The notes: generated by a model from the sequence alone, not told the origin. A stretch of 9,274 nucleotides of DNA from JACQZU01 sp041908165 (GCA_041908165.1 JAYRFV010000092.1:1-9274), one strand, 5' to 3'; shown: positions 1 to 9,176, numbered from the stretch's first letter. Program-made: numbers and translations.

Positions 1-1
1 G

Positions 2-1015
2 AAGAACCGGCTGAGCGTCCTGACGCCGGGCGTGAACGGGTGGAAGCGCGAGCCCCTGAAGGGCGCACCGGCGCTGGGCACGGTCACGACCTCCGCGGTC
101 GACCCGGAGACCTCGGACGACTACTTCATGTCCGTCACGGACTTCCTCACCCCGGACACCCTGCTGCTGGGGACCGTCGGACGCGCCCCCGAGCCGCTGA
201 AGGCCGCCCCGGCGTTCTTCGACGCGTCCGGCCTCGAGGCCACCCAGCACTTCGCGACCTCCGAGGACGGCACGAAGGTGCCCTACTTCCAGGTGGCCCG
301 GAAGGGCCTGAAGCTCGACGGCTCGCACCCGACCCTGCTCTACGGCTACGGCGGCTTCGAGGTCTCCCTCACGCCCAGCTATGGGGCCGCAACCGGCCGC
401 GGATGGCTCAGCCAGGGCGGCGTGTTCGTGGTCGCCAACATCCGCGGCGGGGGCGAGTACGGCCCGGCCTGGCACCAGGCGGCCCTCAAGGCCAACCGGG
501 GGCGGGCCTACCAGGATTTCGCGGCCGTGGCCCGCGACCTGGTCGCCCGGAAGGTCACCACCGCCCGCCGCCTGGGGATGGCCGGGGGCAGCAACGGCGG
601 CCTGCTGGTGGGCAACATGCTCACCCTGTACCCGGACCTGATGGGCGCGGTGGTCTGCCAGGTGCCCCTGCTGGACATGCAGCGCTATTCCAAGCTGCTG
701 GCGGGCGCCTCCTGGATGGAGGAGTACGGCGACCCCGACAAGCCCGAGGACTGGGCCTTCCTGAAGGCCTTCTCGCCCTACCAGAACGTGAAGCCGGACC
801 GGAAGTACCCGCCGGTGCTCTTCATGACCACCACCCGCGACGACCGGGTGCACCCCGGCCACGCCCGCAAGATGATGGCCCGCATGCGGGAGCAGGGCCA
901 CGACGTGCGCCTGTTCGAGAACACCGAAGGCGGCCACGGCGCGGGTGCGGACAACCGGCAGGAGGCCCGCTTCCGCGCCTTGATGTACGCCTTCCTCGAC
1001 CAGAAGCTCCGCTAG
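2..1015 (+). CDS. S9A prolyl-oligopeptidase family serine peptidase (5' end outside window)
   Basis: This is the C-terminal 337 residues of a prolyl-oligopeptidase family peptidase, which cleaves short peptides, typically after proline. The frame is open from base 2, so the start and most of the beta-propeller lie upstream; the GTG at 32 is internal, not a start. The visible part begins near the end of the propeller and contains the whole C-terminal alpha/beta-hydrolase core. The nucleophile is in GGSNGG (Ser codon 590-592), the acid is the first Asp of TTRDDRV (839-841), and the His is in EGGHGAG (935-937), so the triad is intact. The LLYGYGGFEVS and ANIRGGGEYG segments are typical of S9A. 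It lies 21 bp upstream of a paralogue on the same strand and is probably co-transcribed with it. Whether it is exported cannot be seen. The family call is firm; the substrate is unknown. Confidence 0.93.
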   Translation, partial: KNRLSVLTPGVNGWKREPLKGAPALGTVTTSAVDPETSDDYFMSVTDFLTPDTLLLGTVGRAPEPLKAAPAFFDASGLEATQHFATSEDGTKVPYFQVARKGLKLDGSHPTLLYGYGGFEVSLTPSYGAATGRGWLSQGGVFVVANIRGGGEYGPAWHQAALKANRGRAYQDFAAVARDLVARKVTTARRLGMAGGSNGGLLVGNMLTLYPDLMGAVVCQVPLLDMQRYSKLLAGASWMEEYGDPDKPEDWAFLKAFSPYQNVKPDRKYPPVLFMTTTRDDRVHPGHARKMMARMREQGHDVRLFENTEGGHGAGADNRQEARFRALMYAFLDQKLR

Positions 1016-1024
1016 ATCCCCACC

Positions 1025-1032
1025 GAAAGGAG
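1025..1032 (+). promoter_or_regulatory. Shine-Dalgarno site of the second peptidase gene
   Basis: A purine-rich GAAAGGAG stretch sits 4 nt before the ATG at 1037, inside the 21-bp gap after the first peptidase. It is a strong ribosome-binding site and fixes the start. No promoter-like sequence is visible in this short gap, which supports co-transcription of the two peptidase genes. Confidence 0.75.
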
Positions 1033-1036
1033 ACCC

Positions 1037-3166
<2,130 letters not shown>

Positions 3167-3179
3167 CGGACTCCGTCGC

Positions 3180-3226
3180 CCAGGACGCCAGGACCGCCCG
3201 GGCACCCCGGGCCCCTGGCGCCCTGG
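3180..3226. terminator. Long GC-rich hairpin between convergent genes (putative bidirectional terminator)
   Basis: The outer arms 3180-3192 and 3214-3226 pair at 12 of 13 positions. The one A-C mismatch becomes a U-G wobble in the minus-strand RNA. An inner 7-bp stem, 3196-3202 with 3206-3212 (GCCCGGG/CCCGGGC), closes a 3-nt loop. The hairpin begins 14 nt after the plus-strand peptidase stop and 25 nt after the minus-strand kinase stop, the expected place for a shared terminator. No T-run follows on either strand, so it is not a textbook intrinsic terminator. It could work by stalling or with Rho, or could protect 3' ends. Confidence 0.55.
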
Positions 3227-3250
3227 AGGCGGTTCCGGGCCGTGGCCTTC

Positions 3251-5455
3251 CTACGTCTGCTCGAGGATCGCCGTCACCTTGGCGACGAGGGTCTCCACGC
3301 GGTAGGGCTTCTGCACGAACCCGGTCGCCATCTGGCCGCCCAGGGCCCCCAGGCACTCCGACTCGCTGAACCCGCTGGTGAGGAGCACCGGGAGGCCCGG
3401 TTCCAGGAGGCGCAGGGCGGCGAGGCATTCCGCCCCGTCCATGCGCGGCATGGTGAGGTCCAGCAGCACCAGGCGAAACTCCCTCCGGTGCTCCTGGAAG
3501 ATCTCCAGCCCCTGGCGCCCGTCCTCGGCCTGGAGGACCTCGAAGCCCATCAGTTCCAGGATGCCCGCGGCGGTGGCGCGGATGTCCGCCTCGTCGTCCA
3601 CCACCAGCACCCGCCCGCTGCCCTGGAAGGGGACCGAGGCCACGGCGCGGGGCTCGGACTCCTCGACCGCCTCGGAGGAGGGGAAGTACAGCTTGAACAG
3701 GGTGCTCTTCCCGACTTCGCTGTACACCTTGATGCCCCCGCGGTGGCCCTCGACGATGCCCCGCATGGCGGCGAGGCCGAGCCCCCGGCCGGTGAGCTTG
3801 GTGGTGAAGAAGGGGTCGAAGATCCGCTCCAGGGTGGCGGCGTCCATGCCCTTGCCGTTGTCCTCCGCCTCCAGCACCACGTAGGGACCGGGCTTCAGCT
3901 CCTGGAGCGCGTGGATCCGGGCCAGGTCCTCGGCGCGCAGCACCTCCAGCCCGGTCCGCAGCAGGATGTGCCCCTCCCGGTCCTCCATGGCCTCGCTGGC
4001 ATTGATCACCAGGTTCATGACCACCTGCTGGAGCTGGGACGTGTCCGCCAGGATCGCCGGCAGGTCCGCGGCCATGGCGTAGCGCAGTTCCACCTTCTTC
4101 GAGATCGAGGTGGCCAGCAGGTCGCCCATCTCGCGGACCAGCCGGCTCAGGTCCAGGGCCTTGACCTCGAACCTGCCCTTGCCCGAATAGGCGAGCATCT
4201 GCCGGGTGAGGTTGGCGGCCTTCTGGGCCACCTCCTCCGCCTTCGCAAGGTGGGCCTCCGCCTTGCTCCCTTCCGGGACCGCCAGGCGGGCCAGGCCCAT
4301 GTTCCCCAGCATGGCCCCCAGGAGGTTGTTGAAGTCGTGGGCGATCCCTCCGGCCAGGACGCCCAGGCTCTCGAGCTTCTGGGTCTGCCTCAGGGCCGCC
4401 TCGGAGCTCTTCCGCTCGGTGATGTCCATGCAGGTTCCCCGGAGGAGCCGGGGGGAGCCTTCGGAGGAGGCCGCGGCGAGGTGGACCCAGCGGGTCGCGC
4501 CGTCGGGCCGCACCAGCCGGAGGTCGAGGGAGAGCGCCTCGGTCCTGGCGAGGGCCGACCGCATGCCCGCCTGGAAGGCCGGGACGTCCTCCGGGTGGAT
4601 GTGCTTCTGCAGCCCCTGCATTGGCGGGGCGACCCGGGTGCCCTCCAGGCCGAAGATCCGGAAGACCTCCTCCGACCACTCCATGTGGCCCTTGGCGGGA
4701 TCGAACACCCAGCTGCCCAGGTGGGCCAGGCGCTGGGCCTCCATCAGCCGCGCCTGGCGCTCGCGCAGTTCGTCGAGCATCCGGTTGAAGGCGTCCACCA
4801 GGAGCCCGGCCTCGTCCTGGCTGCCCCGGACCACCCGCTCGCCGGTGTCGCCGTGCTCCGCCACCCGTCGCGCGGCCGCGGCCAGGTCCAGGATCGGCTT
4901 CGACACCACCCGGCCGACCCGGACCGCGAAGAGCAGGGCGAAGCCGCCGATGAGGAGGGCGATGGGCAGCCGCAGCCAGAGCCCCCAGCGCAGCCGGGCG
5001 TAGACCTCCGCCAGGTCGGCGCGCAGGTAGAGGGTGCCGACGGTCTCGTTGTGGTGGACCACCGGGTGGGTCAGGCGGTAGCGGCGGTCCTGGAGGGTGA
5101 TGCCCGAACCCACGGGCGAATCCGGGAGCGGGGCGTCCGGCCGGTCCTCCCGCCGGTAGTGGGCCATCGGCCGGCCGTTCCGGTCGAACAGCACGGCCGC
5201 CTCGATGGCCCGGTGATGCCTGAGGGTTGCCAGCAGCCGCTGGGCCTCGTGCGAATCGCCGAAGTCGAGGGTGGCGGTGGCGCCCTCCCCCAGCACGTCC
5301 GCCAGCAGGGCGAGCTCCCGCTGCGCCGAGGTGTGGGAGCTTGCGATCTCCATCGCGAGGAAGGCCCCCAGGACCAGCAGCAGCGCCAGGCCGGCGGTCA
5401 GCATGATGCCGAGGACCAGCCTCCGGCGCAGGGAGGTCGGACGCGCCCAGCTCAC
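3251..5455 (-). CDS. Hybrid sensor histidine kinase: CHASE8-like sensor, HAMP, PAS, HisKA, HATPase, receiver
   Basis: This 734-residue inner-membrane hybrid kinase autophosphorylates on His and passes phosphate to its own receiver. In order: TM1 about 13-35; periplasmic domain about 38-158, resembling CHASE8 (GEGATATLDFGDSHEAQRLLATL, then a DRNGRPMAHY strand); TM2 about 159-181; HAMP about 178-235; PAS about 240-348; HisKA with phospho-acceptor His373 in GGIAHDFNNLL; HATPase with N485 in NLVINASEAM, G1 DNGKGMD, F box DPFFTTK and G2 GRGLGL; receiver about 615-730 with acidic DDE 620-622, phospho-acceptor Asp666 in LLDLTMPRMDG, Thr693 and Lys716. All catalytic residues are present. The GTG start is chosen because its GTGA overlaps the upstream yfiR-like stop and GGAG lies 5 nt before it; a longer frame running back into that gene has no domain content. 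It is last in the operon. The kinase calls are firm; the CHASE8 call is by pattern only. No downstream response regulator is in the window. Confidence 0.93.
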   Translation of the reverse strand: MSWARPTSLRRRLVLGIMLTAGLALLLVLGAFLAMEIASSHTSAQRELALLADVLGEGATATLDFGDSHEAQRLLATLRHHRAIEAAVLFDRNGRPMAHYRREDRPDAPLPDSPVGSGITLQDRRYRLTHPVVHHNETVGTLYLRADLAEVYARLRWGLWLRLPIALLIGGFALLFAVRVGRVVSKPILDLAAAARRVAEHGDTGERVVRGSQDEAGLLVDAFNRMLDELRERQARLMEAQRLAHLGSWVFDPAKGHMEWSEEVFRIFGLEGTRVAPPMQGLQKHIHPEDVPAFQAGMRSALARTEALSLDLRLVRPDGATRWVHLAAASSEGSPRLLRGTCMDITERKSSEAALRQTQKLESLGVLAGGIAHDFNNLLGAMLGNMGLARLAVPEGSKAEAHLAKAEEVAQKAANLTRQMLAYSGKGRFEVKALDLSRLVREMGDLLATSISKKVELRYAMAADLPAILADTSQLQQVVMNLVINASEAMEDREGHILLRTGLEVLRAEDLARIHALQELKPGPYVVLEAEDNGKGMDAATLERIFDPFFTTKLTGRGLGLAAMRGIVEGHRGGIKVYSEVGKSTLFKLYFPSSEAVEESEPRAVASVPFQGSGRVLVVDDEADIRATAAGILELMGFEVLQAEDGRQGLEIFQEHRREFRLVLLDLTMPRMDGAECLAALRLLEPGLPVLLTSGFSESECLGALGGQMATGFVQKPYRVETLVAKVTAILEQT

Positions 5456-6039
5456 GGCCGCTCCGAGTGCTTGTTGAGCACCCGCTTGGCCAGGCTCAGC
5501 GCCTTGGCGTCCATGCCGAGGCCGGCCCGGTCGAGGGCCGCCTGGTCGACGATGAATCGCAGCCGCTCGGACTCGCTGAACAGGAACAGCGCTCCGCCGA
5601 GTTCGAGGAAGCGGGCGTTCTCGCCCACCGTCAGGACCGCGTGCCGGGCGATCCAGTCCCGCAGGGCGGGCAGGTGCCGCTCCTGGCCCTGGGGGAAGTA
5701 CAGGACCTGGCACTTCTGGGCCTCGCCGGGGCTGCGGAACCGCTTGACCGCCACCCGGAAGCCCTGGACCCGCTCGCCGTGGAGGGCGTCCAGGGCGGTG
5801 CCGAAGGGGTCCTCCCCGAGCACGCCCACGACGAGTTCGCCCCCGGGCTGCGGCAGGACCCGGTCGGGCCATTGGGTGTACTTGGCGAAGGCGACCAGGA
5901 AGGCCGCCCGGACCTCGTACTCCGCCCGGGCCCTCTGCGTCGCGAGGGCGGGGGCCACCGCGCGCGCTTCGGGCCAGGCCGCGGCAAGGGCGAGCAGCAG
6001 GGTCGCCCAGAGGCGCAGCCGTGCGGAGGGGAGGATCAC
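5452..6039 (-). CDS. YfiR-family (DUF4154) periplasmic signalling protein
   Basis: This is a 195-residue exported protein of the YfiR/DUF4154 family. In Pseudomonas YfiR is a periplasmic repressor that holds the membrane diguanylate cyclase YfiN inactive. Residues 1-27 form a signal peptide (Arg-containing n-region, WATLLLALAAAW core, EARA end). The mature part shows the family pattern: EYEVRAAFLVAFAKYTQWP (about 40-58), VGVLGEDPFG (71-80), a central strand around CQVLYF, then LTVGENARFLELGGALFLF and RLRFIVDQAALDRAGLGMDAKALSLAKRV. It has one Cys (110), so the two disulfides described for Pseudomonas YfiR cannot form. The start is taken as GTG 6039, with AGGG 7 nt upstream; GTG 6057, one base past the receptor stop, would add six residues. 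It is the middle gene of the operon: 19 nt after the receptor and overlapping the kinase start by 4 nt. The family call is strong; a repressor role towards the kinase is inferred. Confidence 0.88.
   Translation of the reverse strand: MILPSARLRLWATLLLALAAAWPEARAVAPALATQRARAEYEVRAAFLVAFAKYTQWPDRVLPQPGGELVVGVLGEDPFGTALDALHGERVQGFRVAVKRFRSPGEAQKCQVLYFPQGQERHLPALRDWIARHAVLTVGENARFLELGGALFLFSESERLRFIVDQAALDRAGLGMDAKALSLAKRVLNKHSERP
5461..5464 (-). promoter_or_regulatory. Ribosome-binding site deciding the kinase GTG start
   Basis: On the minus strand GGAG precedes the kinase GTG by 5 nt and lies within the last codons of the yfiR-like gene. With the GTGA start/stop overlap at 5455-5452 it indicates translational coupling, which would keep sensor kinase and predicted periplasmic partner in step. 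Confidence 0.65.
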
Positions 6040-6058
6040 GTCGGCACCCTGGGTCACC

Positions 6059-8032
6059 CTACCAGTGCACGGCCAGGGAGGCCCCGAGGTCGCGGTTGAC
6101 GCCCCTGAGGATGGGGGACTGCAGGGGACCGCCCGCGCCCTGGCCATCGTGCCGTCCGCCCAGGTTCCGGCCGTAGATCGACAGCTGCAGGAAGCCGGTC
6201 AGGTCGAGGCCGAGGTTCAGCTGGCCGCGCACCCGCCCGGGAAGCTCCTCGAACGTGGGGGTCCCGAGGTAGTTCCCGATCCGGTGCGGCCCGACGTACT
6301 GCAGGCCGGCGTAGCCGTGCAGCCGGCCGTGGCTGGCCCGGGCGAAGAGGTTGGCCTGGGTCCGGGCGGTGTAGACGTAGTCGGCGAGGTCGGGGTCGCG
6401 GAAGCGGAGCTGGGTCCAGTTGGCTCCGACGGTGGCGGGCCCCAGGTTCCTCTGGACCGCCAGTTCCAGCCCGCGGTCCCGGGCCTTTCCCGGGATGTTC
6501 ACGTACTGGCGCGTCCCGGAGGGCGGCGGGGTCGGCAGCACGGTCCGGCGGGCGATCAGGTCGGTGAAGCCCGTATCGAACAGGGTGGCGTCCAGGGTCC
6601 AGCCCATCCAGGCCTGCCGGTAGCCGAGCTCCAGGCTCTCGGTGCGTTCGACCTGGAGCCCCGGGTTGGGGATGATCCGCGTGGGCGTGGAGGCGGCGAT
6701 GCGGGCCTCGAGGACCTGCGGGCTGCGGGCCGCGGTGTAGTACCCGAGGCGGAGGTTGACGTTCTCGCCGGCGCTCCATCCCAGCACCAGGCGCGGCGAC
6801 ACCCGAGCGCCGCCGAGGGTGTCGCGCTCGAAGCGTCCGCCCGCGCCGAGGTTCCAGCCCGGGAGGAAGCCCCAGTCGGCCAGCAGGAAGACCCCCCAGG
6901 CATGGTCCCGGGCGTCCTTGATCGGACCGCCGAGGATCGAGGAGGAGACCGAGTTCCGGGCGTCCCAACCGGCCACCAGGTGGAGGTCGGCGGAGGGGGA
7001 GGCGTTGACCAGGAGCGACACCTGCCGGCTGCGGTAGTCGATCAGGGTGGATTCCGGCTTGCTGGAATCGCCGGTGACCGAGGTGATGTCCAGGGTGTGG
7101 ACGCTGAGGTCGCTCTTCAGGCCCGGGGTCCAATCCTGCTGCCAGGCGGCCTTGGCGAAATCGTTGCGGAAGCGCTCATAGGGGATGACGAAGCCGCTGC
7201 CGAAATTGGTCCCGGTCCGCTTGGCCGCGGTCCCGGCCGAGAGCGTGAACCGGGCGGGCCCGAAGGCGGCGTCACCCCGGAACAGCGCGCGGTGCTGGTG
7301 GGTGGCGTCCGCGCGGAGCTGCTCGGACTGCTCCGGCGTGGGGCGGAAGAAGGGGTTCACGTCGCCCAGGGCGCGGGTGGGGAAGCCGCTGTCCCCGCTG
7401 GACCCGGCGTCGAAACCGAAGGCGTAGTGCAGGCGCCCCACCTGCTGGGTGAGGTCGGCGGAGAGGCGCCGCCGGGCCTCGCCCGCCCCGGCCTGCAGGG
7501 AGCCCGAGGCCTCCACCGACCTGCGGGTGCTGATGGCGATGACACCGCCCACGGCGCCGGCCCCGTAGAGCGGCGAGGAAGGGCCCCGGACGATCTCGAT
7601 CGTCTCGATGAGGGCGATCGGGATGGGCAGGCTGTCCAGGTCCACCGCGCCGCGGACATTGTTGTAGAAGGGCACGCCGTCGATGAGGACCTGGATGTTC
7701 TTGGGGTAGCCCTCGACCAGGTTTCCTCGGATGCCCGCGTAGGCGTTCTGCGGTTCCAGTTCCAGGAGGTTCACCGAGGTGGCCTGGCGGAGCACGTCCT
7801 GCAGGCGGGCGGCCCCCATCTGCTGGATCTGCAGCCGGCCGATGACCTCGATGGCCTGGGGGCTCTCGGCGAGCCGCTGCTGCCGCTTCGAGGCGCTGAC
7901 GATGGGGGTGTTGAGCAGGTCGAGCAGGTCGCTGGCGCGGCCTTCCTCGGGCCTTGCCGGGACCTGCGCCTGCAGCCCGACAAGGACCAGGCAGAGGGCC
8001 GGGGAAGGGAACCGGAGGCGAAAGCGGGTCAT
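6059..8032 (-). CDS. TonB-dependent outer-membrane receptor
   Basis: This 657-residue outer-membrane receptor of the TonB-dependent class should import a scarce ligand using energy passed by TonB from the inner membrane. Residues 1-23 are a signal peptide. TPIVSAS at about 42-48 sits where a TonB box is expected. The plug spans about 45-170: RLAESPQAIEVIGRLQIQ, then a VLIDGVPFYNN segment, then IETIEIVRGPSSPLYGAGAVGGVI, all hallmarks of the class. The remaining 480 or so residues have alternating aromatic and polar strands typical of the 22-strand barrel, and the chain ends in Trp, the usual signal for barrel assembly. The length suits a BtuB/CirA-sized receptor without an N-terminal signalling extension. 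The ATG at 8032 is the most upstream start before an in-frame stop; it has no clear ribosome-binding site. It is first in the operon with the YfiR-like protein and kinase. The ligand (siderophore, cobalamin, saccharide or other) cannot be told from sequence. Confidence 0.94.
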   Translation of the reverse strand: MTRFRLRFPSPALCLVLVGLQAQVPARPEEGRASDLLDLLNTPIVSASKRQQRLAESPQAIEVIGRLQIQQMGAARLQDVLRQATSVNLLELEPQNAYAGIRGNLVEGYPKNIQVLIDGVPFYNNVRGAVDLDSLPIPIALIETIEIVRGPSSPLYGAGAVGGVIAISTRRSVEASGSLQAGAGEARRRLSADLTQQVGRLHYAFGFDAGSSGDSGFPTRALGDVNPFFRPTPEQSEQLRADATHQHRALFRGDAAFGPARFTLSAGTAAKRTGTNFGSGFVIPYERFRNDFAKAAWQQDWTPGLKSDLSVHTLDITSVTGDSSKPESTLIDYRSRQVSLLVNASPSADLHLVAGWDARNSVSSSILGGPIKDARDHAWGVFLLADWGFLPGWNLGAGGRFERDTLGGARVSPRLVLGWSAGENVNLRLGYYTAARSPQVLEARIAASTPTRIIPNPGLQVERTESLELGYRQAWMGWTLDATLFDTGFTDLIARRTVLPTPPPSGTRQYVNIPGKARDRGLELAVQRNLGPATVGANWTQLRFRDPDLADYVYTARTQANLFARASHGRLHGYAGLQYVGPHRIGNYLGTPTFEELPGRVRGQLNLGLDLTGFLQLSIYGRNLGGRHDGQGAGGPLQSPILRGVNRDLGASLAVHW

Positions 8033-8065
8033 GGCGGGAGAACCGGCGGCGGGGAGGTGCCTGCC

Positions 8066-8094
8066 AGTGTAGCCGAAATGCAGCGTGGGCAGAA
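8066..8094 (-). promoter_or_regulatory. Possible promoter of the receptor-YfiR-kinase operon
   Basis: On the minus strand a TACACT -10-like hexamer (8071-8066) lies 33 nt before the receptor ATG. A poor -35 (TTCTGC, 8094-8089) is 17 nt further upstream. The -10 keeps the key second A and final T of the consensus, but the -35 is weak, so an activator may be needed or the match may be chance. Confidence 0.3.
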
Positions 8095-8102
8095 TCGACA
8101 GC

Positions 8103-8118
8103 GGATTGAGCGCAATTC
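8103..8118. promoter_or_regulatory. Small inverted repeat upstream of the receptor operon
   Basis: ATTG-AGCG-CAAT is a perfect 4-bp inverted repeat around a 4-bp centre, extendable by a G-T and a G-C pair. It lies upstream of the putative receptor promoter and just after the stop of the DUF1028 gene. It could be an operator for the receptor operon or a chance palindrome; it is too short for a convincing terminator. The rest of the 102-bp gap (8033-8134) shows nothing else. Confidence 0.2.
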
Positions 8119-8134
8119 CCTCACGGATCCGGGT

Positions 8135-9097
8135 TCACTGGGCCTCGATCCGCTTCAGGATGGACGCGTCCGCGGGCAGCATCTTGACCGCGGCCAGCCT
8201 CCGGACCGCCGTGCGCCAGGCCGGGTCCCGCTTGAAGACCTCCCTGAAGACCGGAAGGGCCTCGTCGAGCTTCCCCGCCATCGCCAGGCCCACCGCCTTC
8301 CAGAAGGGCAGTTCCGGGATGTGGGGCGCCAGGGCCGCGGCGGCCTCGTAGGCGTCCTTGGCCTCCTTCCACCGGTTGGCGGCGGCGAAGCCGTCGCCCT
8401 CGTTCATCAGCAGGTAGGCCCGCTGCAGCTTGGTCAGCCTGCCCAGTTCAGCCACCGGGTCCGTGTGGTCCTCGACCCGCAGGTCGAAGGTGCGCTCGGC
8501 CCAGGGCCTGCCTTCGGATTTCGCCGGCACCACCAGGATCGCCGCCGCCTGGCGCCCGCGGAAATCGCCCCCCTCGGCTTCGGCGGCGCGGAGGGCGGCC
8601 AGCAGACGATCCGCCAGGTCGCCCCGGGTCTCGCGGTAGGCCCGGGCCATCGCCGGCCAGACCGCGGCCCTGCCCATCATGTTGGCCTGGCAGCTGAAGC
8701 CCTCGCCGGCCTCGCTGCCGGCCTCGGCGATGCAGAGGCTGCCCGTGTGCACGGCCACCCGGCCGCGGGCGTCCACCATGGCCACCTGCCGCGTCTCCCG
8801 CTCCGGATCGACCGCCAGCAGCGCCTTGAGCGCCTCCGGGGCGCTCTTGCCGGCGCGCATCAGGTCGAGGCCGAGCCGGCCATAGCTGGGATCGACGAAG
8901 CTTTGGGTCGCCACCGCGCCCACCCCCGCCTCCGCCCAGGGCACCATCGCACCGACGTTGAACCAGTGGCTCTGCACCGCCACCCCCAGGGCCCCGGTGG
9001 CCGGATCCCGGGCGACGATGCTGTAGGTGTGCACCGGCCGGAGCGGCGGCTGGGCCGCCAGCACGAAACCGAGGAGGGCGAGGACGAAGGTGCGCAT
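8135..9097 (-). CDS. Exported DUF1028 protein with C-terminal TPR-like region
   Basis: This 320-residue protein has a signal peptide (about 1-15, MRTFVLALLGFVLAA) and a DUF1028 domain at about 22-210. The domain is recognised by HTYSIVARDPATGALGVAVQS, then NVGAMVPWAEAGVGAVATQSFVDPSYGRLGLDLM, a VDARGRVAVHTG strand, and GEGFSCQANMM. DUF1028 proteins have been likened to Ntn-hydrolases, but no reaction is established to my knowledge. Residues about 223-300 form helices with a TPR-like pattern (AAANRWKEAKDAYEAAAALAP, AMAGKLDEALPVFREVFKRDP), suggesting protein binding. The ATG at 9097 is chosen over an upstream frame start at 9139 because GGGAGA lies 7 nt before it and the signal peptide starts there. 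It is transcribed in the same direction as the receptor operon but separated from it by 102 bp, so shared regulation is uncertain. The domain call is strong and the function unknown. Confidence 0.9.
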   Translation of the reverse strand: MRTFVLALLGFVLAAQPPLRPVHTYSIVARDPATGALGVAVQSHWFNVGAMVPWAEAGVGAVATQSFVDPSYGRLGLDLMRAGKSAPEALKALLAVDPERETRQVAMVDARGRVAVHTGSLCIAEAGSEAGEGFSCQANMMGRAAVWPAMARAYRETRGDLADRLLAALRAAEAEGGDFRGRQAAAILVVPAKSEGRPWAERTFDLRVEDHTDPVAELGRLTKLQRAYLLMNEGDGFAAANRWKEAKDAYEAAAALAPHIPELPFWKAVGLAMAGKLDEALPVFREVFKRDPAWRTAVRRLAAVKMLPADASILKRIEAQ

Positions 9098-9104
9098 GGA
9101 AGGG

Positions 9105-9110
9105 TCTCCC
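9105..9110 (-). promoter_or_regulatory. Ribosome-binding site deciding the DUF1028 start
   Basis: On the minus strand GGGAGA lies 7 nt before the ATG at 9097, a good Shine-Dalgarno match. It places the start at the signal-peptide methionine rather than 14 codons upstream. No clear -10/-35 pair for this gene was found between it and the tRNA. Confidence 0.65.
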
Positions 9111-9147
9111 AGGGTGGCGCCCGCAGGCCTGGAACCCAACCCTGGCC

Positions 9148-9176
9148 TTGATCCGGGCCCGGCCCTGCGGCAGACT
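9148..9176 (+). promoter_or_regulatory. Possible tRNA-Thr promoter
   Basis: TTGATC (9148-9153) resembles a -35 box, matching TTGA. After a 17-bp spacer, CAGACT (9171-9176) is a weak -10 that keeps the second A and final T. Transcription would begin a few bases before the tRNA at 9188. The spacing and placement are good; the -10 is poor. Confidence 0.4.

Noticed and set aside
5456..5872. Extension of the kinase frame 139 codons upstream of GTG 5455
   Set aside because: It lies inside the yfiR-like gene, is Arg/Pro/Gly-rich without a domain, and the GTG at 5455 has GGAG 5 nt upstream and is followed by a normal first membrane helix.
6058..6147. Extension of the YfiR-like frame back to an ATG at 6147
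   Set aside because: It would overlap the end of the receptor gene by almost 90 bases and bury the signal peptide behind an unrelated leader.
3242..9151. A plus-strand open frame of nearly 6 kb running antisense to four genes
   Set aside because: It is a by-product of high GC and codon bias. The translation is low-complexity Gly/Pro/Arg/His/Gln-rich with no domain, while the minus-strand genes under it have clear motifs, signal peptides and start signals.
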